DNA of 64,000 bases, from NCBI GenBank assembly GCA_021371795.1, contig JAJFVK010000013.1, positions 124,001-188,000 of the forward strand. The letters are read 5' to 3'. Position 1 is the stretch's first letter; each line of letters opens with the position of its first letter. The position numbers were made by a program, and so were the translations under genes. Origin of the DNA: Planctomycetaceae bacterium. Lineage in GTDB: Bacteria; Planctomycetota; Phycisphaerae; Sedimentisphaerales; UBA12454. The notes below the pieces were generated by a model. It was given only the letters and a program-made list of their open reading frames with translations, ran no database searches and was not told the DNA's origin. Of this stretch, positions 8,763-17,161 are shown piece after piece.

Positions 8763-9560
8763 ATGAAACCACAAAAGCCCATAATTGATTTAAAAAACGT
8801 AACTGTCGTTCAGGACAGCTTTAAGATTTTAAGAAACATAAGTTTCGAGATTATGCCCGGCGAGTGCTGCGCGATAATCGGGCCTAATGGGGCGGGCAAA
8901 TCGGCTCTTGTCGCCGTGATTAGCGGATATTTGTGGCCGCAGGATGGTTCGGTGAGCGTTTTTGGCGAAACTTTCGGCGAAGTTGACCTTCAGAGCGTTC
9001 GCGGCAAAATCGGCATAATTGAGCCTTCACGAATGCCGCATTTCGATGAGGGTTTAACCGTAAGAGACGTAATCGCGACCGGATTATTCGGTACGTTAAT
9101 GTTGCCCTTCTATCGAAAAATTACAAAGCAGCAATGGAAAAAAGTCGATTCGCAAGTCAGCTTTTTCAAACTACGAAAACAAGCCTCGCTTCCAATTGGT
9201 ACGCTATCGAGCGGCGAACAGACAAAAGTACTGATAGCACGCGCGATGATATCGCAGCCGAAAATGCTGATTTTGGATGAGCCGACAAATGCACTTGATA
9301 TGGGAAATCGCGCGATTGTCGTAAAGATTCTGAATAAACTTCGCAAACAAAAAAATCCGCCTGCGATTGTGATAATTTCTCATCATTTAGACGAACTGCC
9401 GAAATCCCTCGATTACGCGGTACTTTTAAAAAGCGGAAAAATCATCAGTCAGGGAAAACCACAAAAAGTGTTCACTTCCGCGAACCTTAGCAAAACTTTC
9501 GGCTGTAAAGTCAGGGTTTTGAAAAACAGAGGTATGTATCTGGCGTCAGTACAGATTTAA
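8763..9560 (+). CDS. Stand-alone ABC transporter ATPase
   Basis: 265 residues. Walker A GPNGAGKS (40-47), signature LSSGEQ (148-153), Walker B MLILDEP (168-174) and H-loop His (about 207) are present. The usual Q-loop Gln is replaced in IGIIEPS, as in some ATPases that act without a dedicated permease (YlmA/ModF-like). No permease or binding protein is adjacent, so substrate and partner are unknown. No Shine-Dalgarno sequence is visible before the ATG. The C-terminal tail after residue 220 is short and lacks a regulatory domain. Confidence 0.75.
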   Translation: MKPQKPIIDLKNVTVVQDSFKILRNISFEIMPGECCAIIGPNGAGKSALVAVISGYLWPQDGSVSVFGETFGEVDLQSVRGKIGIIEPSRMPHFDEGLTVRDVIATGLFGTLMLPFYRKITKQQWKKVDSQVSFFKLRKQASLPIGTLSSGEQTKVLIARAMISQPKMLILDEPTNALDMGNRAIVVKILNKLRKQKNPPAIVIISHHLDELPKSLDYAVLLKSGKIISQGKPQKVFTSANLSKTFGCKVRVLKNRGMYLASVQI

Positions 9561-9801
9561 GATTGAAGATCCGCCTGCGGCGGACCAAACGAAAAGTTAA
9601 AAGTGAAGAGTGAAAAGTTGTGGAATCACCTGAAGGTGATGAGATTTTAAGAGATTTCTCACCACTCTAATTTTGTTTTCAAGGAAACAAAATTCTGATG
9701 TTCAAAACTAATTTACCGCCTGGGCTAAAGCCCACCCTACAAACTATTTACCCTGCGCTAATCCTTGCGCAGGATCTTCGACGCTCATGGCTCTGACTTA
9801 T
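9561..9801. repeat. Cluster of five small palindromes between convergent genes
   Basis: The convergent gap holds TCCGCC/GGCGGA (9570-9584), TCACCTGAAGGTGA (9626-9639), ATTTTGTTT/AAACAAAAT (9670-9693), TGGGCTAAAGCCCA (9721-9734) and CCTGCGC/GCGCAGG (9752-9773). This is the pattern of REP-like extragenic palindromes, and any of them may also act as a terminator. No ORF is credible here. Confidence 0.6.
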
Positions 9802-10344
9802 TTAAACGAGCATTGCCTTTGCAAGTTCTCTGCTTTTTTCGGCACCAAATAAAAGCTCAACCAATTTCAGTGAAAATTCCAAAGCGGTTCCCGGTCCCTG
9901 TGAAGTAATGCAGTTGCCGTCAACGACAACCCGCTGATTTGTCAATTCTTTCAATTTACCGCCCATTCCAGGGTAACATGTCGCTTTTTTGCCGGCAAGC
10001 AAGCCGTGATGCTCAAACACAACCGCAGGCGAGGCACAAATCGCGGCGTAAAATCGGTCCGATTCCTTTTGCTTTTTGAGCATTTCGATAAGCTCGCTAC
10101 TGTCGCGAAGGTGCTCTGCGCCGGGCATTCCGCCGGGTAAGACGATAAGGTCATAAATGCTTGTTTTGCAATCTTTTATGAGGCAATCAGCTGTGATTTT
10201 TACCTTTCTGGCAGTGCTTATTTGCAGATTTTGAACTGACGCGATTGTTAAATCAGCGCCCGCCCTGCGAAGACAATCAATAATCGCTATCGCTTCAAGC
10301 TCTTCTGTGCCGTCGGCGATCGGAACAAGTACTTTTTTACTCAT
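9802..10344 (-). CDS. DJ-1/PfpI family protein (YajL/ThiJ-like)
   Basis: 180 residues. Start at the ATG at 10344 because AGGAGA lies just upstream; an in-frame start 30 bases earlier has no such support. The nucleophile elbow is AICASPAVV with C103, and the conserved acidic residue is in DGTEELE (E16). This matches the DJ-1 superfamily of cysteine proteins (deglycase/chaperone/oxidative-stress roles are debated). Cytosolic, single domain. It is divergent from the phoB operon. Confidence 0.88.
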   Translation of the reverse strand: MSKKVLVPIADGTEELEAIAIIDCLRRAGADLTIASVQNLQISTARKVKITADCLIKDCKTSIYDLIVLPGGMPGAEHLRDSSELIEMLKKQKESDRFYAAICASPAVVFEHHGLLAGKKATCYPGMGGKLKELTNQRVVVDGNCITSQGPGTALEFSLKLVELLFGAEKSRELAKAMLV

Positions 10345-10389
10345 ATTTTTATCTCCTGAAATTTTAATTAACATAATTCTAATACAATG

Positions 10390-10427
10390 TTAAAATAACA
10401 CTAACAATGCCTAACTAAGATTATAAT
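10390..10427 (+). promoter_or_regulatory. Weak Pho-box-like repeats and -10 upstream of phoB
   Basis: TTAAA (10390), CTAAC (10401) and CTAAC (10411) are spaced 11 and 10 bp, followed by TATAAT at 10422-10427 with no -35. This resembles, less regularly, the repeats upstream of pstS and the pseudopilin gene, and would allow autoregulation of phoBR. Confidence 0.4.
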
Positions 10428-10452
10428 AAAAATAATCTTAAAGAGAAATCTT

Positions 10453-11136
10453 ATGTCAAAAGAAAAAATATTGATTGTCGATGACGAAGAAGATGTAGTC
10501 GAGCTGGTGCGGTTCAATCTTGAAAAGGAAGGCTACAAAACGGAAACGGCGGCTTCCGGCGAAGAAGCCCTCGTGGAAGCTAAATCAAAGCAGCCCAATT
10601 TAGTCATCCTCGACCTTATGCTGCCGGGGATAGATGGACTGGAGGTCTGCAAAAAACTCAAAAGTGATTCCAAAACTGAAAACATCCCCATCATAATGCT
10701 TACCGCAAAAGGCGAAGAATCCGACATTATAACAGGCCTGGAACTCGGAGCCGACGATTATATTACCAAACCATTCAGCCCGAAAGTGCTGACGGCAAGA
10801 GTACGCAGGATTCTGCAAAGACATATTGCCCGCAATCTTGAGACGTCGGCGGTGAAAATACACGAAATTTCCATCGACCCTGCGCGGCATGAAGTAATGG
10901 TAAAAAACAAAGTTGTGGAACTTACCTTCACCGAATTTAGCATTCTCTATACTCTGGCCAAACGGCCGGGGATGGTTTTCACAAGGTATCAGATTGTCGA
11001 TGCAATTCGCGGAAACGATTATCTTGTTACCGACCGCGCAATCGATGTGCAAATAGTCTCGCTACGGAAAAAACTCGGCGCGGCAGAAAAATATATAGAA
11101 ACTGTTCGAGGAATCGGCTATAAGTTTAAAGACTAA
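10453..11136 (+). CDS. phoB: PhoB-like response regulator (OmpR family)
   Basis: 227 residues. Receiver domain with acidic pocket (VDDEE) and phospho-acceptor D54 in LVILDLMLPG, then a winged-helix DNA-binding domain (about 130-225) ending RGIGYKF. Two bases separate its stop from the cognate kinase gene. The assignment to phosphate control comes from the PhoR-type partner, the pst operon downstream, and 11-bp direct repeats in front of target genes, which are typical of PhoB/PhoP dimers. Family membership is certain; the phosphate role is a strong inference. Confidence 0.88.
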   Translation: MSKEKILIVDDEEDVVELVRFNLEKEGYKTETAASGEEALVEAKSKQPNLVILDLMLPGIDGLEVCKKLKSDSKTENIPIIMLTAKGEESDIITGLELGADDYITKPFSPKVLTARVRRILQRHIARNLETSAVKIHEISIDPARHEVMVKNKVVELTFTEFSILYTLAKRPGMVFTRYQIVDAIRGNDYLVTDRAIDVQIVSLRKKLGAAEKYIETVRGIGYKFKD

Positions 11137-11138
11137 TT

Positions 11139-12428
11139 ATGGCCAAAAAACTTTTTATCTGGAAACTGTATATTTCTTATATTTTAGTTATTGTCGCGAC
11201 TCTCGGGACGGCAACGTGGTATTTTTCAATTCATTTCCGCCGATTTCATCTTGAGCAGACAACTGAAAAACTTACTACTTACGCAAAATTGTACGCACCG
11301 CAAATCGCTCCGCTAATAGAAGACTCCAACAATGCGCAAATTGATATTCTGTGCAAAACTTTCGGACAGTTAAGCTCGGCAAGAATCACGGTGATAAGAC
11401 CTGACGGTACGGTTATTGGCGATTCCGACCAGCCCCCTGATACAATGGAAAATCATTTCAACCGAAGCGAAATTGTCGAAGCCATCAAGAAAGGTTTCGG
11501 TAAATCATCAAGATTCAGCAGTACAGATAGAAAGAATATGACGTATGTCGCGGTACCTATCGAATACGACGGCAAAACAATCGCAATTATCCGAACCGCT
11601 GTTTCCATCGAGGAAATTGAAAAGTCGCTTCATAATATTTATATCAGAATCGCTGCCGTCGGGATTATTATCTCACTTACCGCGGCTGTGTTAAATATCG
11701 TTATTATTATTTTCAATGACTCCGCGAGATTCCGCAAACTTGAGAATATCCGGAAAGATTTTGTCGCGAACGTATCGCACGAACTGAAAACGCCAATCAC
11801 ATCCATCAAAGGCTTTGCCGAAACGCTGCTTGAGGGCGACTTGACAAATCAAGCTCAAACACGCCAGTTTCTTGATGTTATAGCGAAAAACACTCAAAGA
11901 CTCGATGCAATTATAGACGACCTCTTGAGCCTGTCGCGGCTTGAAGACGGGCAATCAAAAAGAGACCTTGTGTTCAAGACGGTTTATCTAAAAACCATAC
12001 TGGCAAACGCGATTGAATTATCACACATTAAAGCACAGCAAAAACAAATCACCATAACACTGAACTGTCTTGACGATTTGAAGGTAAACGCCAACACGCT
12101 GCTGCTGGAACAAGCGGTATTCAATCTAATCGACAACGCAATAAAATACAGCGAAGCCAACAAAACCATAAAAGTCGTCGCAAGAGAATCCGAAAAAGAA
12201 CTGCTGATTTCAGTGGAAGACAACGGCTGCGGAATGGAACACAAACATTTATCCAGAATTTTCGAGCGGTTCTATGTCGTGGACAAAAGCAGAAGCCGAA
12301 AACTCGGCGGCACCGGGCTGGGACTGGCAATTATAAAACATATCGTCGGGCTGCACAAAGGTTCGGTCAATGTCGAAAGCTTACCCGGCACAGGCAGCAC
12401 CTTTACAATTCACTTGCCCAGAACATAA
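11139..12428 (+). CDS. phoR: PhoR-like membrane sensor histidine kinase
   Basis: 429 residues. Two membrane helices (about 10-30 and 168-192) enclose a roughly 135-residue sensor region. H-box VANVSHELKTPITSIKGF carries phospho-acceptor H214. N-box (NLIDNAIKYS), G1 (DNGCGM) and G2 (GTGLGL) complete the kinase. The sequence around the H-box is the form common in PhoR. It would phosphorylate the adjacent PhoB-like regulator and is expected to be held inactive by PhoU/Pst when phosphate is plentiful. Confidence 0.88.
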   Translation: MAKKLFIWKLYISYILVIVATLGTATWYFSIHFRRFHLEQTTEKLTTYAKLYAPQIAPLIEDSNNAQIDILCKTFGQLSSARITVIRPDGTVIGDSDQPPDTMENHFNRSEIVEAIKKGFGKSSRFSSTDRKNMTYVAVPIEYDGKTIAIIRTAVSIEEIEKSLHNIYIRIAAVGIIISLTAAVLNIVIIIFNDSARFRKLENIRKDFVANVSHELKTPITSIKGFAETLLEGDLTNQAQTRQFLDVIAKNTQRLDAIIDDLLSLSRLEDGQSKRDLVFKTVYLKTILANAIELSHIKAQQKQITITLNCLDDLKVNANTLLLEQAVFNLIDNAIKYSEANKTIKVVARESEKELLISVEDNGCGMEHKHLSRIFERFYVVDKSRSRKLGGTGLGLAIIKHIVGLHKGSVNVESLPGTGSTFTIHLPRT

Positions 12429-12477
12429 CAATCCTTTATCATGAGTGGTTTACGGCATTTTGCTCGAAAGGATTGGT

Positions 12478-13419
12478 ATGAAGATAAAAAACTTCAGATT
12501 ATATGTTTTTTTGTTTGTTCTGATTCTGCACTTTGGTTCTGCGGGTATCTTCGCAAGGGATATTCTTTTCTACACATGGTCGGATACGCATTTCGGAGCC
12601 TGCAATAATCAAAACCGGCTCGATGTAATAACGCAAATGAATAAACTGCCCGACACACCATACCCTGCATATTACGCAGCGGGTAAACCTGTCGGAATGC
12701 CCGCGTTTCTGATAAACCTCGGCGATATTACTGAAAGCGGGAAAGCATACCAGTGGAACGACACCAACGCACCGGATTACGCGAGCTATATTCAAACGAT
12801 AAAAAATTTAATGCCCGACTGTCCGACTTATGAAGTGCTCGGCAATCACGACTGCAAAAAAGAAAATGTTGTACGTCAGAAGGTCGCTGAAAAATTCGGC
12901 AAAACATATTATTCCTTCGACGTGAACGATGTTCACTTTGTCGTACTCGACCCCTATACAGCAGGACTTGTCGCCGCTCCGGATTTGGATGCCAATCAGC
13001 TCGACTGGCTGGAGAAAGATTTGGAAAAACTTCCGAAAGACACTTACATCATTATCGCAATGCACGTTCAGCCGGATGCCAACGCGAATACCGACCGCTC
13101 AAGCAAATTGGGCGAAGAAAGCTCGGCGAAACTTGCGGCCATTTTGAAAAATAAAAATGTTTTGGCGATAATGCACGGACACTGGCACAAATTAAACGCT
13201 GCGGTTTGGAACGGCATAGATGTTATAAGCCCTGCCGGCTATGTTTACGGTATTCCCGGGTGCAGTTGCGCAAACAGACATTGCAGTCAGGTTTGGGGCA
13301 TGATTCATATTACAGATATGACGATTACCAGTCTTGCGTATAACTGGGAGTTCGACAGATGGGAAACTGAAAAAGAAATCGTGCTGAAAAAATCTTTGCC
13401 GGAAATAAAGAAAAATTAA
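12478..13419 (+). CDS. Exported calcineurin-like metallophosphoesterase
   Basis: 313 residues. Start at the ATG at 12478, preceded by AAAGGA; the in-frame GTG at 12445 is less likely. The N-terminus is a signal peptide (LYVFLFVLILHFGSAGIFA). Metal-site blocks follow in order: SDTHFG, GDITESG, GNHDC and MHGHWHK. It is a bimetallic phosphatase or phosphodiesterase acting outside the cytoplasm. It sits 49 bases after phoR and 17 before a sugar-kinase gene, so a role in releasing phosphate under Pho control is plausible. The substrate is unknown. Confidence 0.82.
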   Translation: MKIKNFRLYVFLFVLILHFGSAGIFARDILFYTWSDTHFGACNNQNRLDVITQMNKLPDTPYPAYYAAGKPVGMPAFLINLGDITESGKAYQWNDTNAPDYASYIQTIKNLMPDCPTYEVLGNHDCKKENVVRQKVAEKFGKTYYSFDVNDVHFVVLDPYTAGLVAAPDLDANQLDWLEKDLEKLPKDTYIIIAMHVQPDANANTDRSSKLGEESSAKLAAILKNKNVLAIMHGHWHKLNAAVWNGIDVISPAGYVYGIPGCSCANRHCSQVWGMIHITDMTITSLAYNWEFDRWETEKEIVLKKSLPEIKKN

Positions 13420-13436
13420 CAAGCGGAAAGTAAATT

Positions 13437-14408
13437 ATGTATTATCTTGGTGTTGACGCAGGCGGAACGAAAACGACAGCGATATTGGCTGATGAAAACG
13501 CAAATGTCATACAGGTCGTCAAAATCGGCAGCGGAAATGTCGTTTCTCTTGGGCAGACTAAAATAACAGAATTAATCAAAAATCTGCTTGCGGAGTTTTC
13601 ATCGAAATGCAAGCCGGAAAATATAAACTCATCAACTTTCGCATTTGCCGGCGCAGGCCGAAAACCCGAAAGAGAAATTTTAGAGGCGGCTCTGAAAGAT
13701 AACCGCTTAAGAAATTTTCGCATAATGACCGACGCAGAAATTATGCACTATTCAATTTTCGGCAGCGGCGATGGTATTCTTGTCATTGCAGGCACCGGGT
13801 CGGTATGTCTTGTGCGAAGCCGCAACAGCAGCGGTAACGGCAAATTAGTTCAGCTTGGCGGAAACGGATTTCTGCTCGGCGACGAGGGCAGCGGCTACTA
13901 CATCGGCAGGCAAGCAATAAAAAAAGCCCTCGACGATGCAGAGATTGGCAGGCAAGTAAGTTTGCTGACTGAAAAAATTATAAAATTTTATAATTTTCAG
14001 CAGCCTAAGGAATTTGTCAGCAAAGTTTGCTTTTCAGAACATCCGCAAACAGATATTGCGGCAATTGCACAGGTCGTTTGCGATTTGGCTGAACAGAACG
14101 ATACACAAGCACTTGAAATTATCAACAACGCGAGCAAAGCATTGACCGATTTGGCCGTTAAGGCGATAAAACATTACTGCCCCGCTGATGCGGAGTTTTA
14201 TAATATCACGCTGGGCGGCGGAATTTTACAGAAAGATTCCGTTGTCGAGCGGGCATTCAAACGACAAATGCAAAATTATAATTTTGAAATCGTTTACCAT
14301 TCCGCGAAGATGTCTGCGACTGCGGCGGCGGTGATGTATTCGATGGTACAAAATGACCTGCGGATTGATGAAGCGATGATGCAAAAATTGAAAAATATTA
14401 AAATATAA
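13437..14408 (+). CDS. BadF/BadG-type ATPase, N-acetylglucosamine kinase-like
   Basis: 323 residues of the ASKHA fold. Phosphate-1 loop is GVDAGGTKT (5-13), the second phosphate motif is IAGTGSVCL, and LLGDEGSGYYIGRQA is typical of N-acetylglucosamine/hexosamine kinases of the BadF family. It probably phosphorylates an amino sugar or hexose in the cytosol. It lies between a secreted phosphatase and a sodium/solute symporter with 12-17 base gaps, so the three may dephosphorylate, import and rephosphorylate a sugar. Confidence 0.78.
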   Translation: MYYLGVDAGGTKTTAILADENANVIQVVKIGSGNVVSLGQTKITELIKNLLAEFSSKCKPENINSSTFAFAGAGRKPEREILEAALKDNRLRNFRIMTDAEIMHYSIFGSGDGILVIAGTGSVCLVRSRNSSGNGKLVQLGGNGFLLGDEGSGYYIGRQAIKKALDDAEIGRQVSLLTEKIIKFYNFQQPKEFVSKVCFSEHPQTDIAAIAQVVCDLAEQNDTQALEIINNASKALTDLAVKAIKHYCPADAEFYNITLGGGILQKDSVVERAFKRQMQNYNFEIVYHSAKMSATAAAVMYSMVQNDLRIDEAMMQKLKNIKI

Positions 14409-14420
14409 CCGAGGACAGGG

Positions 14421-15899
14421 ATGACCTTTTCAACGATTGATGTTTTTATAGTGGTTATTTACATAACAGTTTCAATCGCTTTCGGCTTTTGGATGGGCCG
14501 AAATCAAAAAGGCACAACCGATTATTTTCTCGGCGGCAGGCACATTCCGTGGCTGGCGGTAACGTTCAGTATCGTAGCCGCTGAAACAAGCGTTTTGACA
14601 TTCATCAGCATACCGGCAGTGTCGTATCTGGGCGACTTACGCTTTATTCAGTTGATTATGGGCTATGTCGTCGGAAGGCTTGTTGTAGCTGCAATAATGA
14701 TACCTGCGTATTATCGGGGCAATATCGACACGGCTTATCATTTCCTCGGCAAACGCTTCGGACAAAAAATGCGGAATATCGCGGGCATTACTTTCATGGC
14801 GACGCGGCTTTTTGCCGACGGCGTTCGGCTGTTCGCAACGGCAATCCCGCTTGCGCTTATTCTCAAGAACAGCAGTTTCTTCGCTTGTATTTCCGACAGA
14901 AATATTTATATCATCGCGATTATTACCATCGGGCTTGTTACAATGATTTATACCTGTTTCGGCGGAATTCGTTCCGTTGTGTGGGTTGACGTGATTCAAA
15001 TGGGCGTTTATGTCGGCGGAGCGATTCTTGCAGTTATAATAATCATTTCAAAACTGCCGAGCGGGCTTTCTATCCCTGCGGGAAAATTCCAATGGTTTTA
15101 TCTCGGCAGCGATTTATCCTTCGTACAATTTATCAAACAGCCATATTCGTTTTTTGTCGCCTTCTTCGGCGGAGCTATTTTCACACTCGCTTCTCACGGC
15201 ACCGACCAGTTAATCATTCAGCGTGTTCTTGCCTGCGGCAGTAAATCGGCGAGTCAGAAAGCAATAGCAACAAGCGGTTTGTTAGTGTTTCTGCAATTCG
15301 GGCTGTTTCTTTTTCTCGGCATTCTGCTGTTCGCGTATTACAAGGGACAATCCTTCGCTCAACTCGGCCTGCTGCGTGCTGACGGTATTTTCCCGAAATT
15401 TATAGTCGAACAGATACCATCGGGAATTTGCGGCTTTATTGTGGCAGCCCTTTTCGCGGCGGCGATGAGTACGTTGGCGGGAAGTCTTTCAAGTCTTGCT
15501 TCCACTACGGTGCTGGATATTTACGTGCCGCTTTTCGGCAAAGATAAATCGCAGCAGCAGCTTTTGAAGCTTTCAAGAATCGCTACATTTATATGGGGTA
15601 TAATTTTAATCATCACCGCGATAACATTCATCAACCTTAAAGGCACAGTTGTTGAGACGGCTCTTGGAATCGCATCTTACACCTACGGCGGACTGCTTGG
15701 CGTTTTTTTGCTCGGTCTGTTTTATAAAAAAGCCATTCAGCGCGACGCTATTATCGCATTTTTCACGGCTATTATTGTGATGACCGTTGTAATTCAAACT
15801 GTAAAAATCGCCTGGCCTTTATATGTAGTCATCGGAAGCGCCACCGCAGTTACAACGGGTATTATTTCATACAATATCTTCAACTTCAGACAAAAATAA
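14421..15899 (+). CDS. Sodium:solute symporter (SSS family)
   Basis: 492 residues with about 13-14 membrane helices. Family hallmarks include DYFLGGRHIPW near the N-terminus, AAETSVLTFISIP in helix 2, and AAMSTLAGSLSSLASTTV in the second Na+-site helix. Start preceded by GAGGACAGGG. It imports an organic solute with Na+; sugars are the best guess from the neighbouring kinase. Last gene of the phoB-phoR-phosphatase-kinase-symporter run. Confidence 0.88.
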   Translation: MTFSTIDVFIVVIYITVSIAFGFWMGRNQKGTTDYFLGGRHIPWLAVTFSIVAAETSVLTFISIPAVSYLGDLRFIQLIMGYVVGRLVVAAIMIPAYYRGNIDTAYHFLGKRFGQKMRNIAGITFMATRLFADGVRLFATAIPLALILKNSSFFACISDRNIYIIAIITIGLVTMIYTCFGGIRSVVWVDVIQMGVYVGGAILAVIIIISKLPSGLSIPAGKFQWFYLGSDLSFVQFIKQPYSFFVAFFGGAIFTLASHGTDQLIIQRVLACGSKSASQKAIATSGLLVFLQFGLFLFLGILLFAYYKGQSFAQLGLLRADGIFPKFIVEQIPSGICGFIVAALFAAAMSTLAGSLSSLASTTVLDIYVPLFGKDKSQQQLLKLSRIATFIWGIILIITAITFINLKGTVVETALGIASYTYGGLLGVFLLGLFYKKAIQRDAIIAFFTAIIVMTVVIQTVKIAWPLYVVIGSATAVTTGIISYNIFNFRQK

Positions 15900-15910
15900 T
15901 TTATGTATTT

Positions 15911-15953
15911 TTAACACTAATGTAATCAGTTCCTAAAGACGCCTATTTATAAT
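15911..15953 (+). promoter_or_regulatory. Predicted Pho box and -10 of the pseudopilin operon
   Basis: TTAAC (15911), GTAAT (15922) and CTAAA (15933) are spaced exactly 11 bp, followed by TATAAT at 15948-15953, about 10 bases after the last repeat. The arrangement copies the PhoB/PhoP box replacing a -35 element. Confidence 0.55.
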
Positions 15954-15989
15954 TACCTTCGAAAAATTAATTTATTTGGAGGCTATTAA

Positions 15990-17030
15990 ATGGACGTTAA
16001 ATTAGGACAACAAACACACAAAAAAGGTTTTACGTTGGTCGAACTGCTGGTGGTGATTTCAATTATCGCTATGCTGCTTGCAGTTTTAATGCCGGCGCTA
16101 AGCAAGGCGAAGAAACTGGCGCAAGGCGTCGTCTGTGCGGCACATATGCGAGGTATCGGCACAGGAATGCTCGCTTATGTAACAGAATTTCAGTATTTTC
16201 CCGCTTCGTATTTGTATCCATCAAATGCAACCGGCGGATACAGCACCTTAAATCAGGACCCCGGTCACCCCTACGGCTATCTGCACTGGTCGTGGTATCT
16301 GTTCAATTCAGGTAAAGTTGACGGAAAACTTTTCAGTTGCCCGGCAATGAAAGGCGGCGGCGCACCAAGAACCAATCCAGGACCAAGACAAGAAGATTGG
16401 GAAAAAGGCCAGCAGGATCAGGGCGGACAATCAAGCCCAAACAGCCTTATGGATAAACAGGCGCCGAGAATATCAATTACTGCCAATGCCGTGATTATTC
16501 CGCGAAATAAGTTTACTTCACTATTGGCCGGCGGCGGTCAGAGAGTGAACCGCTTTGTCAACGGCGGCGAATTGCGAAATCCATCTTCACTTATTATGGC
16601 AACGGAATTCAATAATAACTGGAAAGCACTGGGAAATGAGCAAGGCAGCGGTGTTTTAGTCAAGAGCCATCGTCCAATCCTCGCGTTTTCGCATACAGGT
16701 ACAGGCTACAAAGACAATGCAGTTTATCAGGCGCCGCTGAATACTCCATATTACGTTTACGGCGACAACAACGCGACAAGAAACTTCGGTTTAAAACCTA
16801 TCAAAGAAGTCGAACAATCCACAGACTTACTCGACGGCGGAGCAGGCCATCCAATCAATGCGGTCGGCCGCCATCATTCAGGCAGCGGTTCAACAAAAGA
16901 GTTCGGCGGATGTGCGAACTTCATCTATGTTGACGGACACGTCGCAAGAAAATCAATCCTTCAAACGCTTGAAGCCCGCGAATGGGGAACAAAATTCTAC
17001 AGCATTACAGGAAGAAACGATGTCAAATAA
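15990..17030 (+). CDS. Type II secretion-like pseudopilin with N-terminal methylation motif
   Basis: 346 residues. A short basic leader precedes the prepilin peptidase site, cleaving before FTLVELLVVISIIAML, followed by one membrane helix. The C-terminus has GCANFIYVDGHVARKS, the H-X9-DG type tail abundant in planctomycete pseudopilin-like proteins. Start supported by GGAGG 7-8 bases upstream. The middle is Gly/Asn-rich with no known enzyme motif. It is preceded by predicted Pho-box repeats and followed by a 39-residue peptide gene and a PstS-like protein gene, so it may serve export or surface display during phosphate starvation. Confidence 0.85.
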   Translation: MDVKLGQQTHKKGFTLVELLVVISIIAMLLAVLMPALSKAKKLAQGVVCAAHMRGIGTGMLAYVTEFQYFPASYLYPSNATGGYSTLNQDPGHPYGYLHWSWYLFNSGKVDGKLFSCPAMKGGGAPRTNPGPRQEDWEKGQQDQGGQSSPNSLMDKQAPRISITANAVIIPRNKFTSLLAGGGQRVNRFVNGGELRNPSSLIMATEFNNNWKALGNEQGSGVLVKSHRPILAFSHTGTGYKDNAVYQAPLNTPYYVYGDNNATRNFGLKPIKEVEQSTDLLDGGAGHPINAVGRHHSGSGSTKEFGGCANFIYVDGHVARKSILQTLEAREWGTKFYSITGRNDVK

Positions 17031-17139
17031 CATAATAATTTACGCAATGTTTTTCAAGTTAGGACTGATAACGCTAATGGTTATCTCAATGGCAGTATGT
17101 GATTATAAAAGTTGTATAAGAAGAAAAAGATTGAGTTAA
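17020..17139 (+). CDS. Small 39-residue single-span membrane peptide
   Basis: ORF starting at the ATG at 17020, inside the last codons of the pseudopilin gene in another frame. AGGA (17009-17012) lies 7 bases upstream. The product has one hydrophobic helix (IIIYAMFFKLGLITLMVISM) followed by a Cys-containing, strongly basic tail (CIRRKRLS), so it would insert with the basic end in the cytoplasm. It ends 22 bases before the PstS-like gene. Function unknown. Confidence 0.5.
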   Translation: MSNNIIIYAMFFKLGLITLMVISMAVCDYKSCIRRKRLS

Positions 17140-17161
17140 ATTTAATGGAAGGAAGATTAAG

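Noticed and set aside
16858-17019. Upstream extension of the 39-residue peptide frame into the pseudopilin gene
   Set aside because: The extension overlaps conserved pseudopilin sequence and lacks a ribosome-binding site; only the ATG at 17020 is supported.
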